A stretch of DNA of 32,260 nt from a virus. Shown here one piece after another: positions 6,306-13,857 of this stretch. Numbering within the stretch: position 1 is the stretch's first letter; the number at the start of each line of letters is the position of its first letter. The stretch is taken from IMG/VR virus record IMGVR_UViG_3300046812_000093, positions 1 through 32,260 of that record; one strand, written 5' to 3'. A model generated the notes under the pieces. That model saw only the letters and a program-made list of their open reading frames with translations. It was not told the origin of the DNA and searched no databases. The translations under genes were made by a program, and so were the position numbers.

Positions 6306-6498
6306 ACAGTCGGTGCAGCGGTTACGCAAGGAGGGGCTGGTCCTCCGGGTCGAGCCGACCAATGCCCAGCACTGGAAGCTGCACCTGTCGAACGGCGACA
6401 CCTACATCGCCGCCGCCACCTCGTCCGACTGGCGGGCCTGCTTGAACCTTGAGGCTGCTGTCCGACGAATGGTAAAGAAAACGCTTGCACAAGCTTGA
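6289..6498 (+). CDS. Small hypothetical protein, hexameric-toxin-like size (69 aa)
   Basis: A basic N-terminal helix (MKKDLKQSVQRLRKEG) is followed by beta-like strands that read LVLRVEPTNAQHWKLHLSNGDTYIAAATSSDWRA in two pieces, then a basic C-terminal helix (AVRRMVKKTLAQ). The layout recalls small HicA-like double-stranded RNA-binding folds (K/R-rich helix, strand with a His, strand, helix), but there is no HicB partner next to it, so this is only a fold guess. It uses the TTTCGTTACGG element as ribosome binding site. Confidence 0.5.
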   Translation: MKKDLKQSVQRLRKEGLVLRVEPTNAQHWKLHLSNGDTYIAAATSSDWRACLNLEAAVRRMVKKTLAQA

Positions 6499-6514
6499 AG
6501 ACTGGGTTTACACT
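6485..6514 (+). promoter_or_regulatory. Candidate promoter for the SprT-like gene
   Basis: TTGCAC (6485-6490), an 18-bp spacer and TACACT (6509-6514) give a moderate sigma-70-type match. The -10 part overlaps a GTTTACAC-type site (6506-6514), and a GTTTAAAC follows at 6533-6540, so this leader carries two of the repeated sites just before the ATG at 6553. Confidence 0.45.
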
Positions 6515-6552
6515 CGCGTTGCGCCATCCAGCGTTTAAACCGAAAGACCCAG

Positions 6553-7143
6553 ATGACCCAAGTCAAGATCACCCGCGAGCAGTGGCTGGAAGCTGCCGTC
6601 CACGCCATCGCCGTCGCCAACCCCAGCGTCACGCTGCCCCCGGTCAAGGTGTCCTGCTCCTGGCCGGGCGGCGGATCGGCCAGGAAGCGCATCGGCGAGT
6701 GCTGGGCTCGACGCATGAGCAAGGCCGGCATCAACGAGATTTTCATCTCGCCCAAGATCGAGGCCAGCGACCGCGTCGTCAGCATCCTGACCCACGAGCT
6801 TGCCCACGCCATCGACGACTGCAAGAACGGCCACAAGGCCGGCTACGTCAAGATCGCCAAGACCCTGGGCCTGGAGGGCAAGCCCACCCAGATGGAGCTT
6901 CCCACGGCCCTGGCGAGCGCCATCGCCAACGCTGTCATCGCCAAGGTCGGTGTCTTCCCCCACAGCACGCTCGACCTGTCGAGCCGCAAGAAGCAGACGA
7001 CGCGGATGCTCAAGCTGGAGTGCGGTGCCTGCGGCGCGGTCTGGCGCATGGCCGCCAAGCACGCCATCAACGTGACCGCCTGCCCCTGCTGCCAGACCGA
7101 GATGGCTGGCGACGGCAGCGACGACGAAGACGGCGACGATTGA
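6553..7143 (+). CDS. SprT-like zinc metalloprotease
   Basis: A 196-residue protein with the metalloprotease motif HELAHA at residues 81-86: the two His bind zinc and the Glu is catalytic. A zinc ribbon near the C-terminus uses C157, C160, C177 and C179 or C180 (CGAC...CPCC). This is the order seen in SprT/SPRTN-like proteins, which in eukaryotes cut proteins crosslinked to DNA. The C-terminus ends in an acidic tail (GDGSDDEDGDD). In a phage it could clear proteins from replicating DNA or cut a host DNA-binding protein; neither is shown. It lies just before the replication module and has its own candidate promoter. Confidence 0.8.
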   Translation: MTQVKITREQWLEAAVHAIAVANPSVTLPPVKVSCSWPGGGSARKRIGECWARRMSKAGINEIFISPKIEASDRVVSILTHELAHAIDDCKNGHKAGYVKIAKTLGLEGKPTQMELPTALASAIANAVIAKVGVFPHSTLDLSSRKKQTTRMLKLECGACGAVWRMAAKHAINVTACPCCQTEMAGDGSDDEDGDD

Positions 7144-7169
7144 CAACCAGGGAGCCCGGGGTGTATCCT
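7140..7169 (+). promoter_or_regulatory. Probable promoter for the replication module
   Basis: A perfect TTGACA (7140-7145), an 18-bp spacer and TATCCT (7164-7169) match the sigma-70 pattern. The -35 box overlaps the stop codon of the SprT-like gene. Transcription starting about 7 nt after the -10 box would begin only a few bases before the ATG at 7179, so the small gene would be nearly leaderless and the next one (7279) the main beneficiary. Confidence 0.55.
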
Positions 7170-7178
7170 CGGGCTCCA

Positions 7179-7268
7179 ATGAAGCGCACCACCCTCCTCG
7201 TCATCCTCGCCGCCTGCCTCTGGCTCGCCATCTCCCTGTTCATGTGCCTGAGCAATAGCTGCAACTGA
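7179..7268 (+). CDS. 29-residue hydrophobic peptide
   Basis: A 29-codon frame: basic start (MKRTT), a hydrophobic segment at about residues 6-23, and a short polar end with a final Cys. It also shows LAAC at residues 10-13, which resembles a lipobox, but the sequence after it stays hydrophobic, so a single membrane helix is more likely. It is placed right behind a good promoter and 10 nt before the next gene. It may be a real small membrane peptide or a leader. Confidence 0.4.
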   Translation: MKRTTLLVILAACLWLAISLFMCLSNSCN

Positions 7269-7278
7269 GAATCAACCC

Positions 7279-8388
7279 ATGTCCGCACACGCTCCCTTCG
7301 CTCCCTCCTCGGCCACCCGCTGGCTCAACTGCCAGGGCTCCTTCGGCCTGGGGCTCCAACTGCCCGACGCACCGTCGAGCGAGTACGCCGACGAGGGCAG
7401 CCGCCTGCATGACGTGGCCCGCGACTACCTCAAGGGCACGCCCGACAACGCCCACCCGGTGATGTCCGGCGAGGACTTCGCCTTCCTGCGGCCGTACCTC
7501 GACTACTGCATGGCGCTGAAGCCCCGCTGCAACCGCTACGAGATCGAGCAGCGCCAGGAGTTTTCCCAGTTGCTGTTCGGCACGCCCGACTTCGTCGGCA
7601 TCGGCCCCGACTGGCTGGAGATCGTCGACCTGAAGACCGGGGCCGGCATCATGGTCGAGCCCGAGGAGAACGACCAGTTGCTCTGCTACGCCTTCATGGT
7701 GCTGAACGCCCGCAAGGGTTGGGCACCCAGGGAGGTCAGGCTGACCATCGTCCAGCCGACCGACGAGGACCGGCCGGTGAAGACCTGGGTGACCACGGCC
7801 AAGCACGTCATGGAGTGGGGTGTGCGTGCCCAGGCCGCCATGCAGGCCGCCATCGAGGGCTCGTTCCAACTGGAGCCCGGCGACCACTGCCGGTTCTGCA
7901 AGGCCAAGCCGGTCTGCCCCAAGCTCATGGGCCACGTCACCGAAAGCCTGCCGGTGGTGGTGCGCGAGCTTCGCCCCGACCGCCTCGCCTACTGGCTCGA
8001 CAAGGCCGACCTGATGCAGCAGTGGCTCGACAGCCTGCGCGAGGTGGCACATGACCTCGCCTGCAGCGGTCACCCGATCCCCGGCTACGAGTTGAAGCCC
8101 AAGCGGGCAACCCGCTCGTGGTCCGACGAGGACAAGGTGCTGGAGATCGCCCGCAAGCGCAAGATCAAAATCTGGCAGGACAAGCTGATGTCGCCTGCGA
8201 TGGCCGAGAAGGCCCACCCGAAGTTGCCGGAGGAGTTGACGAGCCTCATCGTTGCTGTATCCTCCGGGTCGAACCTCGTTAAGAGCAAGGGACCAAAACC
8301 CCAGGCTCCTATCGTGGCCTTGGAGTCTGAAGCACAGCCGATGGCGAAGCTGATGGCGAATTTTTCATTGCTGAAGCACAGGAGATAG
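7279..8388 (+). CDS. Cas4/AddB-like PD-(D/E)XK nuclease (DUF2800 family)
   Basis: A 369-residue protein. It begins with the HAPFAPSSATRWLNC pattern of DUF2800 proteins. C18 together with C204, C207 and C213 (CRFCKAKPVC) fits the one-plus-three cysteine arrangement that holds a 4Fe-4S cluster in Cas4 and AddB nucleases. Residues 115-120 (IVDLKTG) are the catalytic D-x-K of the PD-(D/E)XK core. Such proteins are single-strand DNA exonucleases in recombination; in phages of this kind the gene is linked with the DNA polymerase and VapE-type helicase, as here. The last 35 residues contain a shift to AT-richer codons just before the following gene. Confidence 0.8.
   Translation: MSAHAPFAPSSATRWLNCQGSFGLGLQLPDAPSSEYADEGSRLHDVARDYLKGTPDNAHPVMSGEDFAFLRPYLDYCMALKPRCNRYEIEQRQEFSQLLFGTPDFVGIGPDWLEIVDLKTGAGIMVEPEENDQLLCYAFMVLNARKGWAPREVRLTIVQPTDEDRPVKTWVTTAKHVMEWGVRAQAAMQAAIEGSFQLEPGDHCRFCKAKPVCPKLMGHVTESLPVVVRELRPDRLAYWLDKADLMQQWLDSLREVAHDLACSGHPIPGYELKPKRATRSWSDEDKVLEIARKRKIKIWQDKLMSPAMAEKAHPKLPEELTSLIVAVSSGSNLVKSKGPKPQAPIVALESEAQPMAKLMANFSLLKHRR
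8236..8263 (+). promoter_or_regulatory. Candidate internal promoter
   Basis: TTGACG (8236-8241), a 16-bp spacer and TATCCT (8258-8263) lie inside the 3' end of the nuclease gene, about 130 bp before the next gene. The -10 box is the same TATCCT as in the 7140 promoter. It could raise expression of the ssDNA-binding candidate. Confidence 0.4.
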
Positions 8389-8391
8389 ACC

Positions 8392-9057
8392 ATGTCTGGA
8401 GAAGTCATTACGTTCGACCCGAGCAAGTTTTCGGCCGTCGCCGCCAACCTGAAGCGGGCCGCGTCGACCCGTGTCGGGTTCCTGAAGATGGACAAGACCG
8501 GAGCCTGGAACTACGGCACCGACGAGATCGAGGTCGGCGAGGACGACCACGTCTTCATCGACCCCAACGGGTTCGTCCATGGCTGGCAGTGCTGGGCCGA
8601 CACCGACATCGCCGGGGTCCAGTCCGAGCTTCTGGGCGACATCATCGCCCCGATGGACCAGCCGCTGCCGGATCGCCCGGCCAAGGTGCCCGAGAACGCC
8701 CGCCCCTGGGGCGAGATGCGCGGCATGAGCATCCTGCTGGCCGGCGAGCGCCTCGTCTACTCGACCACCAGCGTGGGCGGCATCAACGCCTTCGCCGCCC
8801 TGGCCGAGGACTACATGGCGCAGTTCGCCAAGGACCCGACGAAGATGATCGCCGAGGTGAGCTTGAGCAGCGACAGCTACAAGCACAAGAACAAGACCTT
8901 CGGCCGCATCTACACCCCGGTCTTCACCGTGGTCAAGTGGCATGCCCAGTTGCCGCAGGCTGCCAGCAAGCCCGAGCCGGTGGCCCCGGTGACCCCGAAG
9001 CGGATGGGCGTGGCGAAGAAGATTCCGGTCGCCAAGAAGACGCGCAAGGCAGCGTAG
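8392..9057 (+). CDS. Probable single-stranded DNA-binding protein
   Basis: A 221-residue protein. Its core is beta-rich with aromatic residues (GFLKMDKTGAWNYG, GWQCWAD), and its C-terminus is Pro/Lys-rich and very basic (KKIPVAKKTRKAA). It lies between the Cas4-like nuclease and the DNA polymerase, where phages with this module usually encode a DUF2815-type or other ssDNA-binding protein. I cannot recognise the exact family from sequence, so the role is inferred mainly from the neighbours. The unusual basic tail (not the acidic tail of bacterial SSB) argues against a standard SSB. A terminator-like hairpin follows. Confidence 0.55.
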   Translation: MSGEVITFDPSKFSAVAANLKRAASTRVGFLKMDKTGAWNYGTDEIEVGEDDHVFIDPNGFVHGWQCWADTDIAGVQSELLGDIIAPMDQPLPDRPAKVPENARPWGEMRGMSILLAGERLVYSTTSVGGINAFAALAEDYMAQFAKDPTKMIAEVSLSSDSYKHKNKTFGRIYTPVFTVVKWHAQLPQAASKPEPVAPVTPKRMGVAKKIPVAKKTRKAA

Positions 9058-9064
9058 GCACCGA

Positions 9065-9092
9065 GGGCCAGGGGTAGCTCCCTGGCCCTTTT
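9065..9092 (+). terminator. Rho-independent terminator-like hairpin
   Basis: GGGCCAGGG (9065-9073) and CCCTGGCCC (9080-9088) form a perfect 9-bp stem with a 6-nt loop, followed by TTTT. The TTTCGTTACGG element begins in the T run. Because the next gene has the same direction, it probably attenuates rather than ends transcription, or a new start lies behind it. Confidence 0.65.
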
Positions 9093-9106
9093 CGTTACGG
9101 GAGATT
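9090..9106 (+). repeat. TTTCGTTACGG element, copy d
   Basis: TTTCGTTACGGGAGATT, identical to copies c and e. It starts in the T tract of a hairpin and gives GGGAG seven nt before the TTG start of the DNA polymerase gene. Confidence 0.85.
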
Positions 9107-9110
9107 AAGA

Positions 9111-11174
9111 TTGAAGCTACATCTGGACTTTGAAACCCGCTCCGAGGTCGACCTGCAGAAAGCCGGGGCCTACGTCTACGCCCGCCATCCTTCGACCCAG
9201 GTCCTGTGCGCGGCCTACGCCATTGGCGACGAGCCGATCCGCTACTGGGCGGCGGGGGCCAACTACCCGATGCCCCGGGACCTCCAGCTTGCGCTGACGA
9301 ACCGGCGGGTCGAGGTGCATGCCTGGAACGCCCAGTTTGAGCGGCTGATCCTGGCCCACGTCCTGGGCTTCCCGCTCGACCTCAAGCGGTTCCGCTGCAC
9401 GGCCGCCCTGGCCCGAGCGCGCGGCCTGCCGGGCAAGCTTGAGACGGCCCTGGCGTTCCTGGGCGACGAGGTCGACCTCGCCGTCAAGCGCCGGGGCACG
9501 GCCCTGATGATGAAGTGGTGCCGGCCGCTGCCGGAGGGCGGCTGGGCCAATGACCCCGACGAGTACGCCGACCTCATCGCCTACTGCATCGGCGACGTGA
9601 AGTCCGAGCGCAGCATCAGCAAGCGCCTTTGGCCGCTGTCGGTGGTCGAGCAGGCCGAGTACCTGCTGACCGAGGTCCTCAACGACCGGGGCCTGCCCAT
9701 CGACACCGAGCTTGCTGCCGCAGCCCAGGGCTACGGGGACGAGGAGAAGCAGGAGCTTTCGGCCTACCTCGGCTGGATGACCGGCGGCGTGATCACCACG
9801 TCCAACCAGCATGCCCGCATCAAGTCCTGGCTCAAGCACCGCCTGGGCGACGAGACGTTTAAACGGTACTTCGCCAAGGACGGCAAGGAGTCGACCGACA
9901 GGAACGCCCGCGCCGACTTCTTGGGCTCGGAGGCCGCCAAGGAGGCCGACCCGGAGGTGATCGAGTTGATCGAGGTGGTTGACGATGCCGGCCGGTCGAG
10001 CGTGTCCAAGTACGCCACGATAGGTGCCCGGGCGGTCGACACCGGCCGGGCCGAGGGCTCGTACCTGTGCTGGGGCGCTGCCCAGACCAAGCGCTACAGC
10101 AGCCGGGGCGTGCAGGTCCACAACCTCCTCAGGAAGGGCCCCCCTGACCTCCAGGCGGCGATTGCGGCCGTCCTGGGGCACAACGTCCAGGGCAAGGTCA
10201 TGCACGTCCTGGCGAGCCTCCTGCGGCCCACCATCAGGGCCCCCAAGGGCAAGGTGCTGGTCTGGGGTGACTGGGCGGCCGTCGAGGCGCGCGGCATGCC
10301 CTGGCTGGCCGGCTGCCAGTGGAAGCTCGACCTGTACCGCCGGGGGGTCGACGTGTACCGGGACAACGCCCAGTCGATCTTCTCGGTCGACGCCGCTGAG
10401 GCCAGCGACACCCAGCGCCAGATCGGCAAGGTCGCCGAGTTGTCGCTGCAGTTCGGTGGGGCCCGGGGAGCCCTCAGGGCGATGGCCCGCAACTACGGCA
10501 TCACGCTGCCGCCGGGGATGGACGAGAGCATCGTCTACGCCTGGAGGGCGTCGAACAAGTGGGCGGCCGAGTACAGCTACGGGCTTTACCGGGCCTTCCT
10601 GCAGGCCTGCATGGGCGAGGACTCGTGCCACGGCAAGGTGAGCTACCGGCAGATTCTGCCGATGCTGCCCGGCACCGTTTCGGTGGCCTGTGACCTCCCC
10701 GGCGGCACGACTCTCTATTATCACGGCATCAAGGGCCACATCGCGGTCGACCACCCAACCATACGCCGCCCGATCAAGCTCTCCATCGGCGATGGAGACG
10801 CAGGCTGGCCCGAGGAGCCACTGAACCTGTGGGAGACGGAGGTCGTCTTCACCAAGACGCTGCCGGCGGGCTTCAGGACCGAGCGCATCTGGCACGGCCT
10901 GTTCGCCGAGAACACCACCCAGGCCCTGTGCGCTGCGTTGCTGCGCGATTGCGTGCGCCGTGTGGACAGCCGCCTCGATGCGCGGCAGTTCACCACCACC
11001 GGCCGCATTGAGGTGATCGGTCACACCCATGACGAGATCATCTTGGAATGCGATGCCGAGGTCGCTGACGCGGCGGCAGGGTTGCTCTCGACCGAGATGC
11101 GGAGAGTGCCAAAATGGCTTGATGGGTTCCCACTAGATTGCAGCGTCACGAGCGCGCAGCGGTACGGGAAGTAA
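9111..11174 (+). CDS. Family A DNA polymerase with 3'-5' exonuclease
   Basis: A 687-residue protein that replicates the phage DNA. The exonuclease domain starts at once with LHLDFETRS (D6 and E8, Exo I). Polymerase motif A is at about 384-395 (VWGDWAAVEARG), motif B (O-helix) at about 436-449 (RQIGKVAELSLQFGG), and motif C at about 638-643 (HTHDEI). These are the catalytic Asp, Lys and Asp residues of PolA-type enzymes. The start is TTG at 9111, supported by GGGAG 7 nt upstream and by DFE following immediately. A GTTTAAAC site lies at 9857-9864 in Thr-Phe-Lys-Arg codons that use the rare TTT and AAA. A strong terminator follows the gene. Confidence 0.95.
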   Translation: MKLHLDFETRSEVDLQKAGAYVYARHPSTQVLCAAYAIGDEPIRYWAAGANYPMPRDLQLALTNRRVEVHAWNAQFERLILAHVLGFPLDLKRFRCTAALARARGLPGKLETALAFLGDEVDLAVKRRGTALMMKWCRPLPEGGWANDPDEYADLIAYCIGDVKSERSISKRLWPLSVVEQAEYLLTEVLNDRGLPIDTELAAAAQGYGDEEKQELSAYLGWMTGGVITTSNQHARIKSWLKHRLGDETFKRYFAKDGKESTDRNARADFLGSEAAKEADPEVIELIEVVDDAGRSSVSKYATIGARAVDTGRAEGSYLCWGAAQTKRYSSRGVQVHNLLRKGPPDLQAAIAAVLGHNVQGKVMHVLASLLRPTIRAPKGKVLVWGDWAAVEARGMPWLAGCQWKLDLYRRGVDVYRDNAQSIFSVDAAEASDTQRQIGKVAELSLQFGGARGALRAMARNYGITLPPGMDESIVYAWRASNKWAAEYSYGLYRAFLQACMGEDSCHGKVSYRQILPMLPGTVSVACDLPGGTTLYYHGIKGHIAVDHPTIRRPIKLSIGDGDAGWPEEPLNLWETEVVFTKTLPAGFRTERIWHGLFAENTTQALCAALLRDCVRRVDSRLDARQFTTTGRIEVIGHTHDEIILECDAEVADAAAGLLSTEMRRVPKWLDGFPLDCSVTSAQRYGK

Positions 11175-11187
11175 TCGGTCCAAAGAA

Positions 11188-11225
11188 AAAGCCCCGGGGC
11201 TTGCGCTCCGGGGCTTTCCCCCCTT
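11188..11225 (+). terminator. Rho-independent terminator after the DNA polymerase
   Basis: AAAGCCCCGG (11188-11197) pairs with CCGGGGCTTT (11208-11217) around a 10-nt loop, followed by a C/T-rich run ending in TTT. It is flanked by A-rich sequence on the 5' side, so it could also stop transcription from the other strand. Confidence 0.8.
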
Positions 11226-11258
11226 TGACTCACCACAAGACTCAGGAGGCATCGACAA

Positions 11259-13550
11259 ATGCAGCGAGACTCTAGCACAGAGCAATTCAAATTCCTCGCC
11301 ACGCTCGCCTCAGGGATTCCCGAGGGCTCCCACTTCCTCGTCGCCAAGCCCAGCGCCAACGGCCTGCCGTCGCAGGCATGGCGTGAGCAGTACCTTGAGG
11401 GCCAGTGGTACTTCTCGACTGGCTCCAGCAGCAGCAACTGGCAACGACGCCGCGAGGACATGACGGCCGTGCGGGCCATCATCCTCGACGATGTCGGGAC
11501 CAAGGTCGACCCCGACAGCATCGCCGCCGCGCCGACCTGGGTGCTGGAGACGAGCCCCGGCAACAGCCAGTGGGGCTACATGCTGAAGACCTGGGATGAA
11601 GACATCCCCAAGGCCGATGCCCTGATGCAGGCCCTGGTCGATGCCGGCCTGCAGGACAAGGGCGTCAACACCGCCTGCCGGCTGTTCCGCCTGCCGGGCA
11701 GCGTCAACACCAAGCCCGGCCGCGACAACTACGAGGCCGAGCTTCACTCGTTCGACAAGGACATCGTTTACACGCTCAACAGCCTCGCCAAGGCCCTCAA
11801 GGTCAAGCCCGGCAAGCCCCAGGAGCCAAAGCTCGACACAGGCGAGCGGCCGGGTGCCGGCAAGCCGGACCCGTTCATGGTGTGGCTCAACGACCAGGGC
11901 ATGGTGGTCCGCGAGGCTACAGGTGGCTGGTGGGAAATCCTGTGCCCCTTCGCCGAGGAGCATACCGACGAGCGCGTCGACGCCAAGTACCTGCCGAGCT
12001 TCGCCAGCATGAACGGCAAGCACAGGGTCCAGTGCAAGCACGGGCACGGCGAGGACGAGGCAGCCTACGCCAAGCGGTTCATGGCCTGGGCCGCCAAGCA
12101 GGGAGCGCCGACCGGCGAGGGCACCGACCCGGCCGAGCTTCGCAGGATGTTCGCCGCCATCAGGACCGAGCCGCCCGAGCCGCCCAGGCAGCTACCGCCC
12201 AGGGACGACAGCGACCCCGCCGACGAGTACACCTTCGGCACGCTCATCGAGGCCATCGGGCCGATCCCGCCGACCGCCCTGCCCGACCTCGACGAGACAG
12301 AGAAGGGCAAGCCCAAGAAGATTCAGCCTTGCACCATCAACAACATCGAGGCTGGCCTGCGGCACCTGGGCTTCCAGCCCCGGCTCAACCTGATGACCGC
12401 CAGCACCAGCTACATCATCCCCGCGCGGGTCGAGATGCGGCGCTTCGGTGCCAAGACCCGCTACGAGATCGACGACATGATCCGCTGGTCGCTGCGCTCG
12501 GTCTTCAACCGGGTCGGCATCGTCCACGAGCAGAAGGTCGACGCCTGTATCGCCGGGCTCGCCAACAGCCTCTACTGGCACCCCGCCAAGGACTGGATCG
12601 AGTCGAAACCCTGGGACGGCCAGGACCGCCTGGAACACCTCACGAAGTCGGTGACAGCCGCAGACCCCGACCTGTTCCGGCGCTACTTTCGTCGCTGGTT
12701 ATTGCAAGGCGTCGAGGCCGCCTGCGGCTGGGAAGTCAGGCGCGAGGAGCAGAAGGCGCTCTGCCTCGTCCTGGCCGGCAAGCAGGGTATCGGCAAGTCC
12801 CGCTGGCTGGCTACGCTCGCCCCAGGCTACTTCGCCGGGGGCAAGCACCTGTCCCTGGACAGCAGTGTCTCGGGCTCGCGCGACAGCAAGCACGAGGTCC
12901 TGCAGGGCATGGTCGTCGAGCTTGGCGAGTTGGACACCACGTTCACCAAGTCCGCCAACGGCAGCCTGAAGGCGTTCCTGTCCCAAGCGGTCGACGTGTA
13001 CCGGCTGCCCTATGCGGAGCAGCCGATCCAGCGGCCACGCTGCACCTCCTTCGCCGCCAGCGTCAACGACGACCAGTTCCTGCAGGACGACACCGGCAGC
13101 CGCCGCTATGCCGTCATCTGGGTCGACCACTGCGCGGTCGACCACGCGACCGACATGCAGCAGTTGTGGGCTCAGATGCACTCGTACTGGAAGGCCGGTG
13201 AGCAGTGGTGGCTGACGCCAGAGGAGGAGAAGCTCCAGACGAAAAGCAACGAGACGTTCCAGGCCGCTGACGGCATCGCCGATGCGGTCGCCATGCAGAT
13301 CGAGCTTCGCACCGACAACGACCGCTACCCCCTGGAGTGCAGCCTGAACGCGACCGGGGTCCTGATGCTGCTGGGCATGCGCTACGAGGACCGGGCGCTA
13401 CGCCGCCGGGCCAAGGCCGCCTGCACCAAGCTCCTCGGCCCCGAGCAGAACTACCGTCGACGCGGCGGGTCGGCCGAGTCCTGGGCGTTCTACCTCGACA
13501 GCCGCGAAGCAGAGAACCTGGGGGTCAAAGTCCTCAAGCCTCGGCTGTGA
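11259..13550 (+). CDS. Primase-helicase: AEP-like primase plus VapE-type ATPase
   Basis: A 763-residue protein. The N-terminal 190 residues look like an archaeo-eukaryotic primase fold as found in RepB-like phage primases: IILDDVG at 74-80 gives the metal-binding Asp pair, and CRLFRLPGSVN follows near 140. A linker region (about 200-340) contains a possible cysteine/His-bearing DNA-binding part (CPFAEEH...C..GHGE). The C-terminal half is a VapE/VirE-type superfamily 3-like helicase with Walker A GKQGIGKS at about 507-514, acidic Walker B (VVELGEL) and a sensor-type segment (SFAASVNDDQFL). It should prime and unwind at the phage replication fork. It starts 85 bp after the polymerase stop, behind the terminator, with AGGAGG upstream. 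Confidence 0.85.
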   Translation: MQRDSSTEQFKFLATLASGIPEGSHFLVAKPSANGLPSQAWREQYLEGQWYFSTGSSSSNWQRRREDMTAVRAIILDDVGTKVDPDSIAAAPTWVLETSPGNSQWGYMLKTWDEDIPKADALMQALVDAGLQDKGVNTACRLFRLPGSVNTKPGRDNYEAELHSFDKDIVYTLNSLAKALKVKPGKPQEPKLDTGERPGAGKPDPFMVWLNDQGMVVREATGGWWEILCPFAEEHTDERVDAKYLPSFASMNGKHRVQCKHGHGEDEAAYAKRFMAWAAKQGAPTGEGTDPAELRRMFAAIRTEPPEPPRQLPPRDDSDPADEYTFGTLIEAIGPIPPTALPDLDETEKGKPKKIQPCTINNIEAGLRHLGFQPRLNLMTASTSYIIPARVEMRRFGAKTRYEIDDMIRWSLRSVFNRVGIVHEQKVDACIAGLANSLYWHPAKDWIESKPWDGQDRLEHLTKSVTAADPDLFRRYFRRWLLQGVEAACGWEVRREEQKALCLVLAGKQGIGKSRWLATLAPGYFAGGKHLSLDSSVSGSRDSKHEVLQGMVVELGELDTTFTKSANGSLKAFLSQAVDVYRLPYAEQPIQRPRCTSFAASVNDDQFLQDDTGSRRYAVIWVDHCAVDHATDMQQLWAQMHSYWKAGEQWWLTPEEEKLQTKSNETFQAADGIADAVAMQIELRTDNDRYPLECSLNATGVLMLLGMRYEDRALRRRAKAACTKLLGPEQNYRRRGGSAESWAFYLDSREAENLGVKVLKPRL

Positions 13551-13849
13551 GCGAAGCAGCCCTGGAGCGCGCCTGCCGGGCCCACGCCACCTCGCGGGGT
13601 GTCCGGTCGGCCAAGCTCCAGGGCGGCATCGTCGGCGACCCCGACCGGGTCTTCTTCCTGCCCAACGAGCGATGCTGGCTCGTCGAGTTTAAACAGCTAA
13701 ACGGCCGCCTCACGCCCAGGCAGAAGATCGTCCACGAGGAGTACCAGCACCTGGGCCACCCGGTCAGCGTGGTCTACACCACGCTCCAGTTCAAGGTGGC
13801 GCTTGACTTGAAGCTTCAGGCTGCTGTAGACTGCAGGCTCACCACCTGA
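13547..13849 (+). CDS. VRR-NUC domain nuclease
   Basis: A 100-residue stand-alone VRR-NUC protein. GGIVGDPDR at about 26-34 supplies the catalytic Asp, VEFK (E47, K49) the PD-(D/E)XK core, and LTPRQ (Gln59) the helix that follows. Viral VRR-NUC proteins cut branched DNA such as Holliday junctions and flaps, so it probably resolves replication or recombination intermediates before packaging. The GTG start overlaps the stop of the helicase gene (GTGA). A GTTTAAAC site (13687-13694) falls in the E-F-K-Q codons of the active site and forces TTT AAA. Confidence 0.85.
   Translation: MSEAALERACRAHATSRGVRSAKLQGGIVGDPDRVFFLPNERCWLVEFKQLNGRLTPRQKIVHEEYQHLGHPVSVVYTTLQFKVALDLKLQAAVDCRLTT
13803..13832 (+). 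promoter_or_regulatory. Candidate promoter for the SNF2-type gene
   Basis: TTGACT (13803-13808), an 18-bp spacer and TAGACT (13827-13832) lie 26 bp before the ATG at 13858. A 10-bp palindrome TGAAGCTTCA (13809-13818) sits in the spacer and could be an operator. Confidence 0.4.
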
Positions 13850-13857
13850 AGGCAGCC

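Noticed and set aside
6289-6498. HicA-type toxin
   Set aside because: Only a loose fold resemblance and no antitoxin gene beside it; kept as a hypothetical protein.
9117-11030. Open frame of 637 codons on the minus strand opposite the DNA polymerase
   Set aside because: It mirrors the codon pattern of the polymerase gene in GC-rich DNA, is full of Arg/Gly/Ala/Val/His without motifs, and all polymerase motifs are on the plus strand.
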